Source of the DNA: Streptomyces katrae
Lineage (GTDB): Bacteria; Actinomycetota; Actinomycetes; Streptomycetales; Streptomycetaceae
DNA: 27,197 nt
Assembly (NCBI RefSeq): GCF_000717655.1
Contig: NZ_JNZY01000057.1
Coordinates: 1 to 27,197, forward strand
Reading direction: 5' to 3'
Both the position numbers and the translations under genes were made by a program. Below, piece by piece: positions 1 through 6,605 of this stretch. Position 1 is the first letter of the stretch; each line of letters begins with the position of its first letter. Under the pieces are notes generated by a model that saw nothing but the letters and a program-made list of their open reading frames with translations, was not told where the DNA came from and made no database searches.

Positions 1-24
1 TCCCCGCCTGACCTGCAATGGCGC

Positions 25-56
25 GGCCCCCACCCATTCGGGTGGGGGCCTTTTCG
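25..56 (+). terminator. Strong intrinsic terminator
   Basis: A perfect 11-bp stem (25-35 with 40-50) closes an ATTC loop and is followed directly by TTTT. It would end transcription coming from the left. A TGA at 9-11 could be the stop of a gene lying mostly outside the window. The downstream sequence TTTTCGTGTTTCCGG resembles that after the second terminator at 8114-8140. Confidence 0.85.
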
Positions 57-77
57 TGTTTCCGGTGCGAGTCCCCG

Positions 78-140
78 TTGACTTCCACGTGGAAGTTGCC
101 GCACTCTTGGAGCACGCAAACAACCTCCACGTGGAAGTTG
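78..140 (+). promoter_or_regulatory. Paired CACGTG palindromes over a TTGACT box (candidate operator or parS-like site)
   Basis: ACTTCCACGTGGAAGT at 81-96 is a perfect 16-bp palindrome. A second site at 121-140 is a 20-bp palindrome with one mismatched pair. Their centres (88.5 and 130.5) are 42 bp apart, about four helical turns, so both would face the same side of the DNA. TTGACT at 78-83 resembles a -35 box and runs into the first palindrome, but I see no convincing -10. The simplest reading is a repressor operator controlling the operon that starts at 180. The CACGTG core is also the core of the chromosomal parS site, although the flanks differ, so a partition site is an alternative. Confidence 0.6.
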
Positions 141-179
141 GAAGCGGCCAACCTGTCGTGCCACTAACCGGGAGCCTTC

Positions 180-431
180 ATGCGCCACGAGACCCCGGCC
201 GCGGAGAACGTGGCCACCACCCCGACTGAGTTCCTGAACGCCTCCGAGGTCGCCCTGCGCCTTCGGGTCTCCCGCTCCACTGTCTACAACCTGATCGCTG
301 CGGGCCGACTGCCCGCGCACTGCAACGGCGGCGGCAAGATCCGTCCCCGCGGCTACCGCGTTCCCGAGTCGGCCGTCGCCGAGTACCTGTCCGGCTCGCT
401 CGTCTCCCCGACACAGACGGAGGTGGCCTGA
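180..431 (+). CDS. Small excisionase/MerR-type HTH DNA-binding protein
   Basis: This 83-aa protein carries a winged helix-turn-helix of the excisionase/HTH_17 type. The core at about residues 19-60 reads LNASEVALRLRVSRSTVYNL, followed by a basic, Gly-rich wing and a conserved-looking 'YRVPESAVAEYL' end. Such proteins act as recombination directionality factors or as small transcriptional regulators in actinobacterial mobile elements. GGGAG lies 5 nt before the ATG. It is the first gene after the palindromic sites, and its stop overlaps the next start (TGATG), so it heads a coupled operon. No integrase is visible beside it, so a regulatory role is as likely as excision. The HTH call is firm and the role is inferred. 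Confidence 0.8.
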   Translation: MRHETPAAENVATTPTEFLNASEVALRLRVSRSTVYNLIAAGRLPAHCNGGGKIRPRGYRVPESAVAEYLSGSLVSPTQTEVA

Positions 432-904
432 TGGCCGCGACCATGCTCACCCGCCCTGCTGCCTTCGCCGTCGTCGACCTGCTCGCCGCCGCGGCGGACC
501 GCATCGAGGCGAACCCGCATCTCGGCCCGAACGCCACCGTCAGCGCCGGCTTCCCCCGCGGCATCCTGACCATGACGGTCCGCGCCCAGCTCGCCGAGCT
601 GCGTGAGCAGGCCGCCAGCACCGAGCGCACCGAGTACGGCACCGGCATCACCGCCGACTACTACGCCCGGCGCCGGCCGAATGGCCCCGCGCACGGGGAC
701 GCCGCCCGCTACGCCAGCAAGACCAGCGACCGCGCCACCGCCGCCCGCCAGGCGCTGCGGGACGCCGAGATCGCGGCCGAGCAGCACATCGGCGCCGCGC
801 TCGACCTGATCGGCCCGATCGTCGTGGGTACGACCCGCGGCCAGCTCGCCGACGCCTTCCGCGTTGCCGCCTCCCACGTCCGCCGCCCGGCGATGACGGC
901 ATGA
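431..904 (+). CDS. Hypothetical protein of the accessory operon
   Basis: This 157-aa protein matches no family I know. It is Ala- and Arg-rich and mostly helical, with a hydrophobic N-terminal helix (AAFAVVDLLAAAADRI), a central segment with several Tyr and Arg residues (TEYGTGITADYYARRR), and a long helical second half. There is no signal peptide or membrane span. It is translationally coupled at both ends: the start overlaps the previous stop as TGATG, and the stop overlaps the next start as ATGA. That makes it a genuine gene of this operon. Composition is like its neighbours. Confidence 0.7.
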   Translation: MAATMLTRPAAFAVVDLLAAAADRIEANPHLGPNATVSAGFPRGILTMTVRAQLAELREQAASTERTEYGTGITADYYARRRPNGPAHGDAARYASKTSDRATAARQALRDAEIAAEQHIGAALDLIGPIVVGTTRGQLADAFRVAASHVRRPAMTA

Positions 905-978
905 GCGCCGCGACGACGGCCTGCGACTGGTGCGGGCAGGGTGGCAGTGACCCCATTGAGCCGCAGGACGGCGAGTAG
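901..978 (+). CDS. Cys-containing micro-protein (25 aa)
   Basis: This very short frame runs from ATG 901 (overlapping the previous TGA as ATGA) to TAG 976-978. It encodes a peptide with a CDWCG motif, one Cys-x2-Cys pair, followed by an acidic tail. The ATGA coupling and 2-nt gap to the next start support translation. A single CxxC is half a zinc-binding site, so it might act as a dimer or with a partner. It could instead be only a bridge that keeps ribosomes on the mRNA. No function is assigned. Confidence 0.4.
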   Translation: MSAATTACDWCGQGGSDPIEPQDGE

Positions 979-980
979 CC

Positions 981-1367
981 GTGCCCTGCGACCCCTGGGC
1001 GAGCAGCCTCGCCCCGACCGTCCCCACGTTCATCCCGACCCGGGCCGACATGGAATCCGAGCACTACGGACTCCTCGTCTCCAGCCTCGGCGAGGACGGC
1101 GACGGTGAACTGATCGCCGTCGGCCGCGACGTCACCCCGCGCCGGGCCCTTGCCGCGATGACCGCCTACACCCGCAGCTACCTCAACTGGTCTGGCTACG
1201 ACGCCGTCGCCGAGCTGCGGGACCGCATCCGGGACCGCGAGCTGACCGTCGCGATCACGCCCACCGTGTTCATTCGCCGGCCCGACGGCGGCTGGGATCT
1301 GTGCCGCCGTGCGGACGGACAGCCCGCAGCCTGGCTCGTCAGCTCCTGGCACCCCGCCGCCCGCTAG
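981..1367 (+). CDS. Hypothetical protein
   Basis: A GTG start, 2 nt after the preceding micro-ORF and with an AGGA-containing purine stretch upstream, gives 128 aa. An internal ATG at 1050 (MESEHYGLL) would give 105 aa but has a poorer ribosome binding site. The central region (residues about 24-110) looks like a compact alpha/beta domain: a strand-rich 'HYGLLVSSLGEDGDGELIAV', a helix 'PRRALAAMTAYTRSYL', then 'ELTVAITPTVFIRRPDGGWDL'. I do not recognise the family. It sits within the tightly packed operon after the HTH gene. Confidence 0.65.
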   Translation: MPCDPWASSLAPTVPTFIPTRADMESEHYGLLVSSLGEDGDGELIAVGRDVTPRRALAAMTAYTRSYLNWSGYDAVAELRDRIRDRELTVAITPTVFIRRPDGGWDLCRRADGQPAAWLVSSWHPAAR

Positions 1368-1406
1368 ACCCATCCCACCCCGGCACGACCAACCGGAGGC
1401 ACCGTC

Positions 1407-1547
1407 ATGCCCGAAACCAAGTGCCAGCTTTGCAGCACCCCCGGCGGCTACCCGTACTGCGATGCCGCCTGCAAGGCCGCCGACCAGCCCGACGAGGACG
1501 GCGACTACACGGTCACCTTCCTCGCCATCGACACCCGCAAGCCGTAA
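1407..1547 (+). CDS. Four-cysteine zinc-ribbon-like micro-protein (46 aa)
   Basis: This 46-aa frame has an excellent GGAGG site at 1395-1399, 7 nt before the ATG. The four cysteines lie at residues 6, 9, 18 and 22 (C-x2-C-x8-C-x3-C), a spacing expected for a small zinc ribbon or knuckle. An acidic and then beta-like tail follows. Such mini zinc proteins in mobile elements often bind nucleic acid or protein, but the role here is unknown. Confidence 0.65.
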   Translation: MPETKCQLCSTPGGYPYCDAACKAADQPDEDGDYTVTFLAIDTRKP

Positions 1548-1583
1548 CCCAATCCCGCCTGACCACCGGAAGGACCCACAGTC

Positions 1584-1781
1584 ATGTCCGTTCAGACCCG
1601 CCTCGCCGTTCTCGTCGCCGATTACAAGGACGCCTTCGCCGCTGGCGACCTGGACCTGCAGCTCGAGATCAAGCTCGCCGCCTACGACCACGACCGGGCC
1701 AACCCGGACAGCCCCCGCGCCATGGACGCCATCCGTTTCGTCGACCGCGGCGTCAAGGCCCGTACCGCCCAGGCCGCCTGA
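1584..1781 (+). CDS. Small helical hypothetical protein
   Basis: This 65-aa protein has a GGAAGGA ribosome binding site and a stop that overlaps the next start as TGATG. The predicted content is almost wholly helical (TRLAVLVADYKDAFAAGDL, then a second acidic helix), with a basic end. No motif or family is recognised. Coupling to the zincin gene that follows suggests the two may be made in matched amounts. Confidence 0.6.
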   Translation: MSVQTRLAVLVADYKDAFAAGDLDLQLEIKLAAYDHDRANPDSPRAMDAIRFVDRGVKARTAQAA

Positions 1782-2290
1782 TGGAAGTTTCCGGCTACCA
1801 GTTGTCGAGCCGGTACGCCAAGACGCTCCGTCTGGTCGAGAGGGTTGCCGATCAGGCCGCCACCCTCGTCCAGCAGCGAATGCGGGAGCGGATGCCCGCC
1901 ACGACCATCCAGGTCGCGGACGGGAAGAGGTACCTGCAGGCCCTTGTGGAAGGGCAGCAGGCGGTACTACGCACGACTCGCCTGCCGACCCGGCGCAGCG
2001 ACCCCCACTGCTACGGGGTCACGACCCTCAGCCGGGCCGGCGTCCTGATCATCATCAACGCCAAGGTCTGTGCAGATCCTCAGAATCTCGTCGAGACGGT
2101 GGTGCACGAGCTGGTCCACGCCGTGCAGTACGGGCGCCCCGGGAAGCGCGAGGACGCGATGAAGGGCCTGCTCAACAACTTCGACATCGAGCCGATGTCC
2201 TGGCGCGGCGCTTGGAAGCTCAACCGGATTCACGACCGGGACGAGCGCGAAGCCCAGGCCCTCGAAGTACTCGCCCGCGAGATCCGCTGA
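1781..2290 (+). CDS. HExxH zinc metallopeptidase-like protein (zincin)
   Basis: The ATG at 1781 (TGATG overlap) gives 169 aa. A hydrophobic stretch precedes VVHELVHAVQ, placing the zinc-binding HExxH at H109-H113. A second motif DEREAQALEVLA (about residues 154-165) resembles the helix carrying the third ligand Glu in ImmA/IrrE-type and related gluzincins; E157 is the likely ligand. The N-terminal half is basic and helical. ImmA-type phage and ICE peptidases cleave repressors to trigger excision, while SprT-like ones act on DNA-protein crosslinks. This protein is not clearly either, so only metallopeptidase-like is claimed. No second catalytic domain, signal peptide or membrane span is seen, so it should be cytoplasmic. 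Confidence 0.7.
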   Translation: MEVSGYQLSSRYAKTLRLVERVADQAATLVQQRMRERMPATTIQVADGKRYLQALVEGQQAVLRTTRLPTRRSDPHCYGVTTLSRAGVLIIINAKVCADPQNLVETVVHELVHAVQYGRPGKREDAMKGLLNNFDIEPMSWRGAWKLNRIHDRDEREAQALEVLAREIR

Positions 2291-2302
2291 ACGGAGACCG
2301 AG

Positions 2303-2461
2303 ATGAACGAGGAGTACACCAAGACAACCGTCGCCAGCCTGATCGTCGTGGCCGGCCTACTGCTACTCGACCTGATCGCCCCCGGCGTCGCCAGCTTCGG
2401 CCTGGCCGCGCTCCTGGCCGCGGTCGTCATCCCGGCCGTGATCGCACCCGAAGCAGCCTGA
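2303..2461 (+). CDS. Small two-helix membrane protein (52 aa)
   Basis: This 52-aa frame starts at ATG 2303, 12 nt after the zincin gene's stop, with an ACGGAGA ribosome binding site. After a short charged N-terminus (MNEEYTKT) it is almost entirely hydrophobic. It should form two membrane helices, roughly residues 9-26 and 30-48, broken by Ala-Pro-Gly. Small hydrophobic proteins of this kind are typical of the spread (Spd) functions encoded next to tra genes in Streptomyces plasmids and AICEs. Membership of that group is inferred from location and topology. Confidence 0.6.
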   Translation: MNEEYTKTTVASLIVVAGLLLLDLIAPGVASFGLAALLAAVVIPAVIAPEAA

Positions 2462-2473
2462 CAGGTAGCCCTC

Positions 2474-2496
2474 GCCGGCCGTCTCGAACGGCCGGC
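2474..2496 (+). terminator. Perfect 9-bp hairpin in an intergenic gap (possible weak terminator)
   Basis: GCCGGCCGT at 2474-2482 pairs perfectly with ACGGCCGGC at 2488-2496 around a CTCGA loop. No T-run follows, so this may be a U-tract-less actinobacterial terminator, a processing site or an mRNA stabiliser. It lies in the 92-bp gap between two small genes, where I see nothing else. Confidence 0.35.
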
Positions 2497-2553
2497 CTGG
2501 AAATCCTCCAGCGCCACCACCCCACCATCCACCCGCAGAAGGGTTCATCAGCC

Positions 2554-2868
2554 ATGGGCGTGAACATCAGCCACGGATCCAACCAGTTCGGCCAAGAGCG
2601 CCTGTCGTACACGTCGGTCGCCGCGATGGGGCAGCAGATCGCCTACGTCCTGAGTGGCCGCGACTGGCGCAAGGTCCGCCACCTGTTCTCTGGTCGCCTC
2701 CCCGATGACCTGCTGATCAGCCCGGACAAGGCTGGCGAGATCGCGGACGTCTTTGCCAAGGCTGCCCAGCACTCGAAGATGCCCCGCGAGTGGGGCGACA
2801 CGATCCGCCGGTGGGCTGCCGCCGGCTACCGGGCCCACAGCTCCGGCGAGCCCTGGAGCTGGTCATGA
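2554..2868 (+). CDS. Hypothetical protein (104 aa)
   Basis: The start at ATG 2554 has AGAAGG upstream and gives 104 aa, rich in Trp, Arg and His. Order: a polar N-terminus (MGVNISHGSNQFG), a helix around 'SVAAMGQQIAYVLSG', a basic 'RDWRKVRHLFSGRLPDDLL', then a helical 'GEIADVFAKAAQ' and a Trp-rich C-terminus ending SGEPWSWS. No family is recognised and there is no membrane span. The stop overlaps the next start (ATGA). It lies among small membrane protein genes just before the transfer genes. Confidence 0.65.
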   Translation: MGVNISHGSNQFGQERLSYTSVAAMGQQIAYVLSGRDWRKVRHLFSGRLPDDLLISPDKAGEIADVFAKAAQHSKMPREWGDTIRRWAAAGYRAHSSGEPWSWS

Positions 2869-3071
2869 CCGCCGTCACTGCCGCGGCGACCAAGGCCCGC
2901 AGCCTCCTCGCCTTCATCGGGGTGCTGTCGATCCTCGGCCTCGACTGGACGACCACCACACGGCTCATCGTCGGCGTCGCCCTTGTCGCGGCCGTCGTCA
3001 TGGAGATCGGCGGCGATGGTCACCGCATCTGGGCCGCTCTCGCCCGTTCCGCACCACCCACCAGCATCTGA
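2865..3071 (+). CDS. Small two-helix membrane protein (68 aa)
   Basis: The ATG at 2865 overlaps the previous stop (ATGA) and gives 68 aa. Two hydrophobic segments (about residues 13-28 and 34-48; SLLAFIGVLSILGLDW and LIVGVALVAAVVMEIG) suggest a helical hairpin in the membrane with a charged end. Like the protein at 2303-2461 it fits the size and topology of Spd-type plasmid-spread proteins encoded next to tra. No sequence family is claimed. Confidence 0.6.
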   Translation: MTAVTAAATKARSLLAFIGVLSILGLDWTTTTRLIVGVALVAAVVMEIGGDGHRIWAALARSAPPTSI

Positions 3072-3090
3072 CTCAGGAAGGAGACCTCCC

Positions 3091-4374
3091 ATGACCATCG
3101 CCCCCGACAAGGTCAACGGCACTCCGCTCGTCTCGCCCGCCGAGTCGTGGGCCCGCGCCTCGATCGCTGACGCTGAAGCCGATCGGATCCGCGCCCTGAC
3201 CGCTTCCGAGGTCGAGGCCAAGCGAATCGCCGCCGAGGCGGCAGCCCAGGCCGAGATCATCAAGGCCAAGGAGGAGGCCGAGAAGCAGCGACTGGCCAAT
3301 GAGCGGTCGGCCATGCGACTGGAAGCCGAGCGTGAGGCCCACAACGCTCGGATCGAGGAGTCCAAGGGCAAGGCCGCAGAGGCGCGCCGTCAAGCCGAGG
3401 CTGCGGCCAAAGCTGCTGAAGCCGCCGAAGCCGCAGCAGCCGACGAGCAGGAAGCGCGGGACGCTTCGGCTCGCTCTTGGAGGAAAGCCGCCCTCGGGTT
3501 CGCCGCCGTCTGCGCTCTCGTCGCGCTCCCTGTGCAGATGTCCGCCTTCTACAGCGACGAGCGCCCGTACCTCGGCGGCGTCCCGATCGTTCTCGAAGCG
3601 GGAGCCTGGGTCGTCCTTAAGGGCGCAGCAGCTGCGGTCACCGACCACCGGCCGCACTGGCACTACCGGCTGATCGCCTGGCTGATCGCAGCCGGTGCCG
3701 CCGCCGTGAACCTCGGCCACGGCCTCAGCTCCTTTGACACCGTCACCGCTATCGCCACCGCCGTCGCCTCGATCGCCGGCCCCGGCGTCTGGGACCTCCA
3801 CGAGCACGGCCGCATCCGGGCCCGCGACGGCATGCAGACATGGCGGCAGCGGTGGGCTGAGCGCAGGGCCGAGAGGAAGAACGTCAAGCGGGAGGCTGTC
3901 CTCGCAGCAGAGCGGGCGGCAACCGCGGAGGCGGAGGCCGAGGCGGCCGCCGCAGAAGCCAGGCAACTTGCCGCAGACCGCCACCGAGACTCCCCGGAAG
4001 TGTGGGCGCACGCCGTGAAGCTCGCCTCGGCGCTCGGCGAGACCACCGTCACCGAGGCCATCTGGCGACGTGCGCACCGCGACATCGAAGGTACGGACCC
4101 TGGCGAGACCGTAGCCATCATCCGCGGCCGCAACGCAGCCGCCAGGCGCCTCCTTGCAGCCCGCTCCGAAGCCCCCGGCGAGAAGCCCGCGAAGGTCAAC
4201 TCCCCGCAGGTCGCATCGCAAATGCCCCCCTCCGGCAGCAGGCGCATCTACAAGCCCCCGACACGGGCAGGCATCCGCCGCAAGAACGACACCCCGAAGT
4301 ACGTTCCGGCCGCCAGTCGCCAGGCCGCCATCACCGCCAAGCAGGCCGCGAATCGAGAGGGTGAGACCGCATGA
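3091..4374 (+). CDS. Coiled-coil DUF2637-like (Spd-type) membrane protein
   Basis: The ATG at 3091 follows a strong AGGAAGGAG and gives 427 aa. Residues about 15-128 form a long Ala/Glu/Lys/Arg coiled coil. Residues about 133-240 hold four hydrophobic segments (133-152, 161-187, 192-215, 216-238), ending in a 'DLHEHGRIRARDG' turn. This matches the layout of the DUF2637 family found beside transfer genes in Streptomyces plasmids and AICEs. A second charged coiled coil (about 250-305) and a basic, Pro-rich C-terminal tail follow. The stop overlaps the start of the FtsK-like gene (ATGA), so the two are co-made. A likely role is membrane partner of the translocase during intramycelial spread; this is inferred from neighbourhood. 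Confidence 0.65.
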   Translation: MTIAPDKVNGTPLVSPAESWARASIADAEADRIRALTASEVEAKRIAAEAAAQAEIIKAKEEAEKQRLANERSAMRLEAEREAHNARIEESKGKAAEARRQAEAAAKAAEAAEAAAADEQEARDASARSWRKAALGFAAVCALVALPVQMSAFYSDERPYLGGVPIVLEAGAWVVLKGAAAAVTDHRPHWHYRLIAWLIAAGAAAVNLGHGLSSFDTVTAIATAVASIAGPGVWDLHEHGRIRARDGMQTWRQRWAERRAERKNVKREAVLAAERAATAEAEAEAAAAEARQLAADRHRDSPEVWAHAVKLASALGETTVTEAIWRRAHRDIEGTDPGETVAIIRGRNAAARRLLAARSEAPGEKPAKVNSPQVASQMPPSGSRRIYKPPTRAGIRRKNDTPKYVPAASRQAAITAKQAANREGETA

Positions 4375-6401
4375 GCACCGCCGCCCCGCACCCCCACCTG
4401 ACCGTCGTACCCGACCAGCCGGCCGCCCCCCTTGAGGGCGTCGTGGTCGCCAAGACCGGCGCCGTCGAGAAGACCGGCCGCCCCGCATGGCTGGAGGCCG
4501 CAGTCGATCACGTTAAGGCGAACAGCGGCTACGCCCCGCTCGTCGGCCGCGGCTACCGGCGACTCGGCGCCCACTGGCTCGACCGCTACCACGACGACTA
4601 CCCGGAGATGATCGCCGCCGCCCGCCGTGAACTCCGCGAAGCGCCGGCAAGCGAGCACAAGGACTTGAAGAAGCTCGTCCGCGGGCATCGCTCCGACTAC
4701 CGGCGCCACCGGCTCCTCCACGCCGGAGTCACGGGCGCCTGGACCCTCGCAGGAGGGGCCGGCATCACAGCCGGCACCATCACCGGCGGACTCTGGGTCG
4801 ACCTCGCCGCAGGACTCGGCGCATACCTCTACGGCATCTGGCAGGGAGCCGGAGACGACCCGCAGTCCGCCGACACCCCCAACACCGACATGCGCCCGGC
4901 CCCCCTCATCATTGAGCCCGCCGCTGGGCCTGCAGGCGAAGAGGCGCTCCTCGCCGCCCTCGTCAAGGCCGGCATCATCACCGCCGCCGAACGCCCGGAG
5001 ACCCGCATCATCGGCGGCATCCACCCTGAAGGACCCGGCTGGACGGCCACCATCGAGCTCCCCGAGGGCATGAAGGCGATCGAAGCCACGTCCAAGGCCG
5101 GGGAGCTGGCCAGCGCCCTGCGGAAGAAGGGCATGCAGATCGAGTTCAAGCCCGACACCTCCGAGGCCGGCCACGAAGGCATGGTCACCCTGTGGGTCGG
5201 CGACAACCCGAATCCTCACGCTGGCCCCAAGGTGTACAGCCAGCTGATCCATGCCGACCGCTGGCACTTCTGGCGCGACGGCATCCCCCTGGGGGGAGAC
5301 GCGAGGCTCAGCCGTCAGACCCTGAACCTGATCTGGTCGTCCATCCTCATCGGCGGACTCCAGGACTACGGCAAGACCTACCTCGCTCGCCTCATCGCCG
5401 CAGCCGCAGCCCTCGACCCGACCGTTCGCATCATCGTCATCACCGGGAAGAAGGGCCCCGACTGGGCGCCGCTCAAGCAGATCGCTCACCGCTACATCGC
5501 CGGGTCCGACCCCGACACCATTCGCGAGATCTTCACCGAGATGAACACCGTCATCGGCGACATGCAGGAACGCGGCGACGAGCTTGAGCGACTCTTCGAG
5601 AAGGAACCCCATCGCGTACCGGAAGGGAAAATCACCCCGGAGCTCGCCGACAACGGCATGGGGCCCGTCATCGTCTTCGTCGAAGAGCTGCAGGAACTCC
5701 TGGGCGGCGCCGCCGTGACCAAGATGCCTCTGCCGGACGACGACTCCGAGAACCCCCGCCTCGTCTCCGCCAAGCCGCTCCTCGTCGACCTTTTCGGGCG
5801 CTTCAACCGGGCCGCTCGCTACGTCCTCGGCATGGGCGTGTACATCACCCAGCGACCCGACTCCACCAGCGTTCCCACTGAGCTCCGCGAGGTCTGCGTC
5901 AAGCGGGCCAGCTTCCGCACCAAGTCCCGGGAGAGTTCCGAGATGGTCCTCGGCGACATGGCCGTCGCCGCCGGCGCCTCCCCGCACGCCCTCCTCGAAA
6001 GCTCCAAGGGTGTCTTCGTCCTCGAAGAAGGCGCCGAGGACGGCCACCGGACTCTGCGCGGAGACGTCATCGACCTGCCCGACTTCGTGAAGATCTGCGA
6101 GCGCGGCAAGCAGCTCCGCCTCGCCGAGAACAAGCTGACCGGCGACGCCCTCCGGCTCCACGAGCGCCAGGCCGCCGCCGACGAAGGACGGGCGTTCGTC
6201 GCTCGCTGCCTCCATGTCATGAACGACCTTCAGGTCGACCGCATCCGCACCGAGACCCTGGCCGACGCCCTTCACCTGACCGTGGGTGAACTCAAGACCC
6301 AGATGAGTGCCGCCGGCGTACCGGATCCGAGCGGGATCGGTCCGACTGATGGCCTGCAGAACCCCCGCGGCTACAAGCGGGAGACCCTCGCTAGCGCCTG
6401 A
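4371..6401 (+). CDS. FtsK/SpoIIIE-type DNA translocase, TraSA/TraB-like
   Basis: This 676-aa protein has the build of actinomycete conjugative translocases, which form hexameric pores and pump double-stranded DNA between hyphae. Two hydrophobic segments lie at about residues 118-162 (GAWTLAGGAGITAG and DLAAGLGAYLYGIW). A linker and an FtsK-like ATPase follow, with Walker A GLQDYGKT at 329-336, 'RIIVITGKKGPDW' about 25 residues later, and a Walker B-like VIVFVEE at 433-439, where Glu-Glu replaces the usual Asp-Glu. The C-terminal 70 residues look like a winged helix (TETLADALHLTVGELKTQMS), as used by TraB to read its DNA target. It is coupled to the DUF2637-like gene and followed by a repeat-bearing gap. 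A phage-only role such as genome segregation cannot be excluded. Confidence 0.85.
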   Translation: MSTAAPHPHLTVVPDQPAAPLEGVVVAKTGAVEKTGRPAWLEAAVDHVKANSGYAPLVGRGYRRLGAHWLDRYHDDYPEMIAAARRELREAPASEHKDLKKLVRGHRSDYRRHRLLHAGVTGAWTLAGGAGITAGTITGGLWVDLAAGLGAYLYGIWQGAGDDPQSADTPNTDMRPAPLIIEPAAGPAGEEALLAALVKAGIITAAERPETRIIGGIHPEGPGWTATIELPEGMKAIEATSKAGELASALRKKGMQIEFKPDTSEAGHEGMVTLWVGDNPNPHAGPKVYSQLIHADRWHFWRDGIPLGGDARLSRQTLNLIWSSILIGGLQDYGKTYLARLIAAAAALDPTVRIIVITGKKGPDWAPLKQIAHRYIAGSDPDTIREIFTEMNTVIGDMQERGDELERLFEKEPHRVPEGKITPELADNGMGPVIVFVEELQELLGGAAVTKMPLPDDDSENPRLVSAKPLLVDLFGRFNRAARYVLGMGVYITQRPDSTSVPTELREVCVKRASFRTKSRESSEMVLGDMAVAAGASPHALLESSKGVFVLEEGAEDGHRTLRGDVIDLPDFVKICERGKQLRLAENKLTGDALRLHERQAAADEGRAFVARCLHVMNDLQVDRIRTETLADALHLTVGELKTQMSAAGVPDPSGIGPTDGLQNPRGYKRETLASA

Positions 6402-6416
6402 TATGCGCAGATCGTA

Positions 6417-6491
6417 CCCCGATCGGGCGCTGCTCGGCCTGCTCCACCGCAGGTCAGCGCCCGATCGGGCCCCGATCGCCCGCTGCTCGCG
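6417..6491. repeat. CCCGATCG repeat cluster after the translocase gene (candidate clt)
   Basis: The 204 bp between the translocase stop and the next gene are non-coding. CCCGATCG occurs at 6418-6425, 6460-6467 and 6471-6478, spaced 42 and 11 bp, close to whole helical turns. The arms 6418-6432 and 6455-6469 form a perfect 15-bp inverted repeat with a 22-nt spacer. The first arm is repeated directly as an imperfect copy at 6470-6489 (18 of 20 bases). Streptomyces conjugation ATPases bind short repeated motifs in a clt locus near tra, so this is a candidate. It could also act as a terminator or operator. The rest of the gap (6492-6605) shows only the next gene's ribosome binding site. Confidence 0.6.
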
Positions 6492-6605
6492 ACGACCGCC
6501 GAGCAGCCCCCCATCAGACGGCGAGCAACCCCTGACCTGCAACGGAGCAGACCAGTACGCCCTCGATCAGGGAACAAACCACCACAAACCGCATTGGAGA
6601 TCATC

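Noticed and set aside
81..140. Canonical chromosomal parS (GTTTCACGTGAAAC)
   Set aside because: Only the CACGTG core and adjacent T/A positions match; the flanks differ at several positions, so a chromosomal-type ParB site is not claimed.
4248..6542. Long minus-strand open frame of 764 codons
   Set aside because: It lies antisense to the translocase gene, has biased Gly/Val/Asp/Glu composition typical of the reverse frame of GC-rich coding DNA, and shows no motifs.
7..6542. Direct repeat CCTGACCTGCAA at 7-18 and 6531-6542 as possible att or recombination sites
   Set aside because: A shared 12-mer is expected by chance several times in 27 kb, and no integrase or tRNA end is nearby.
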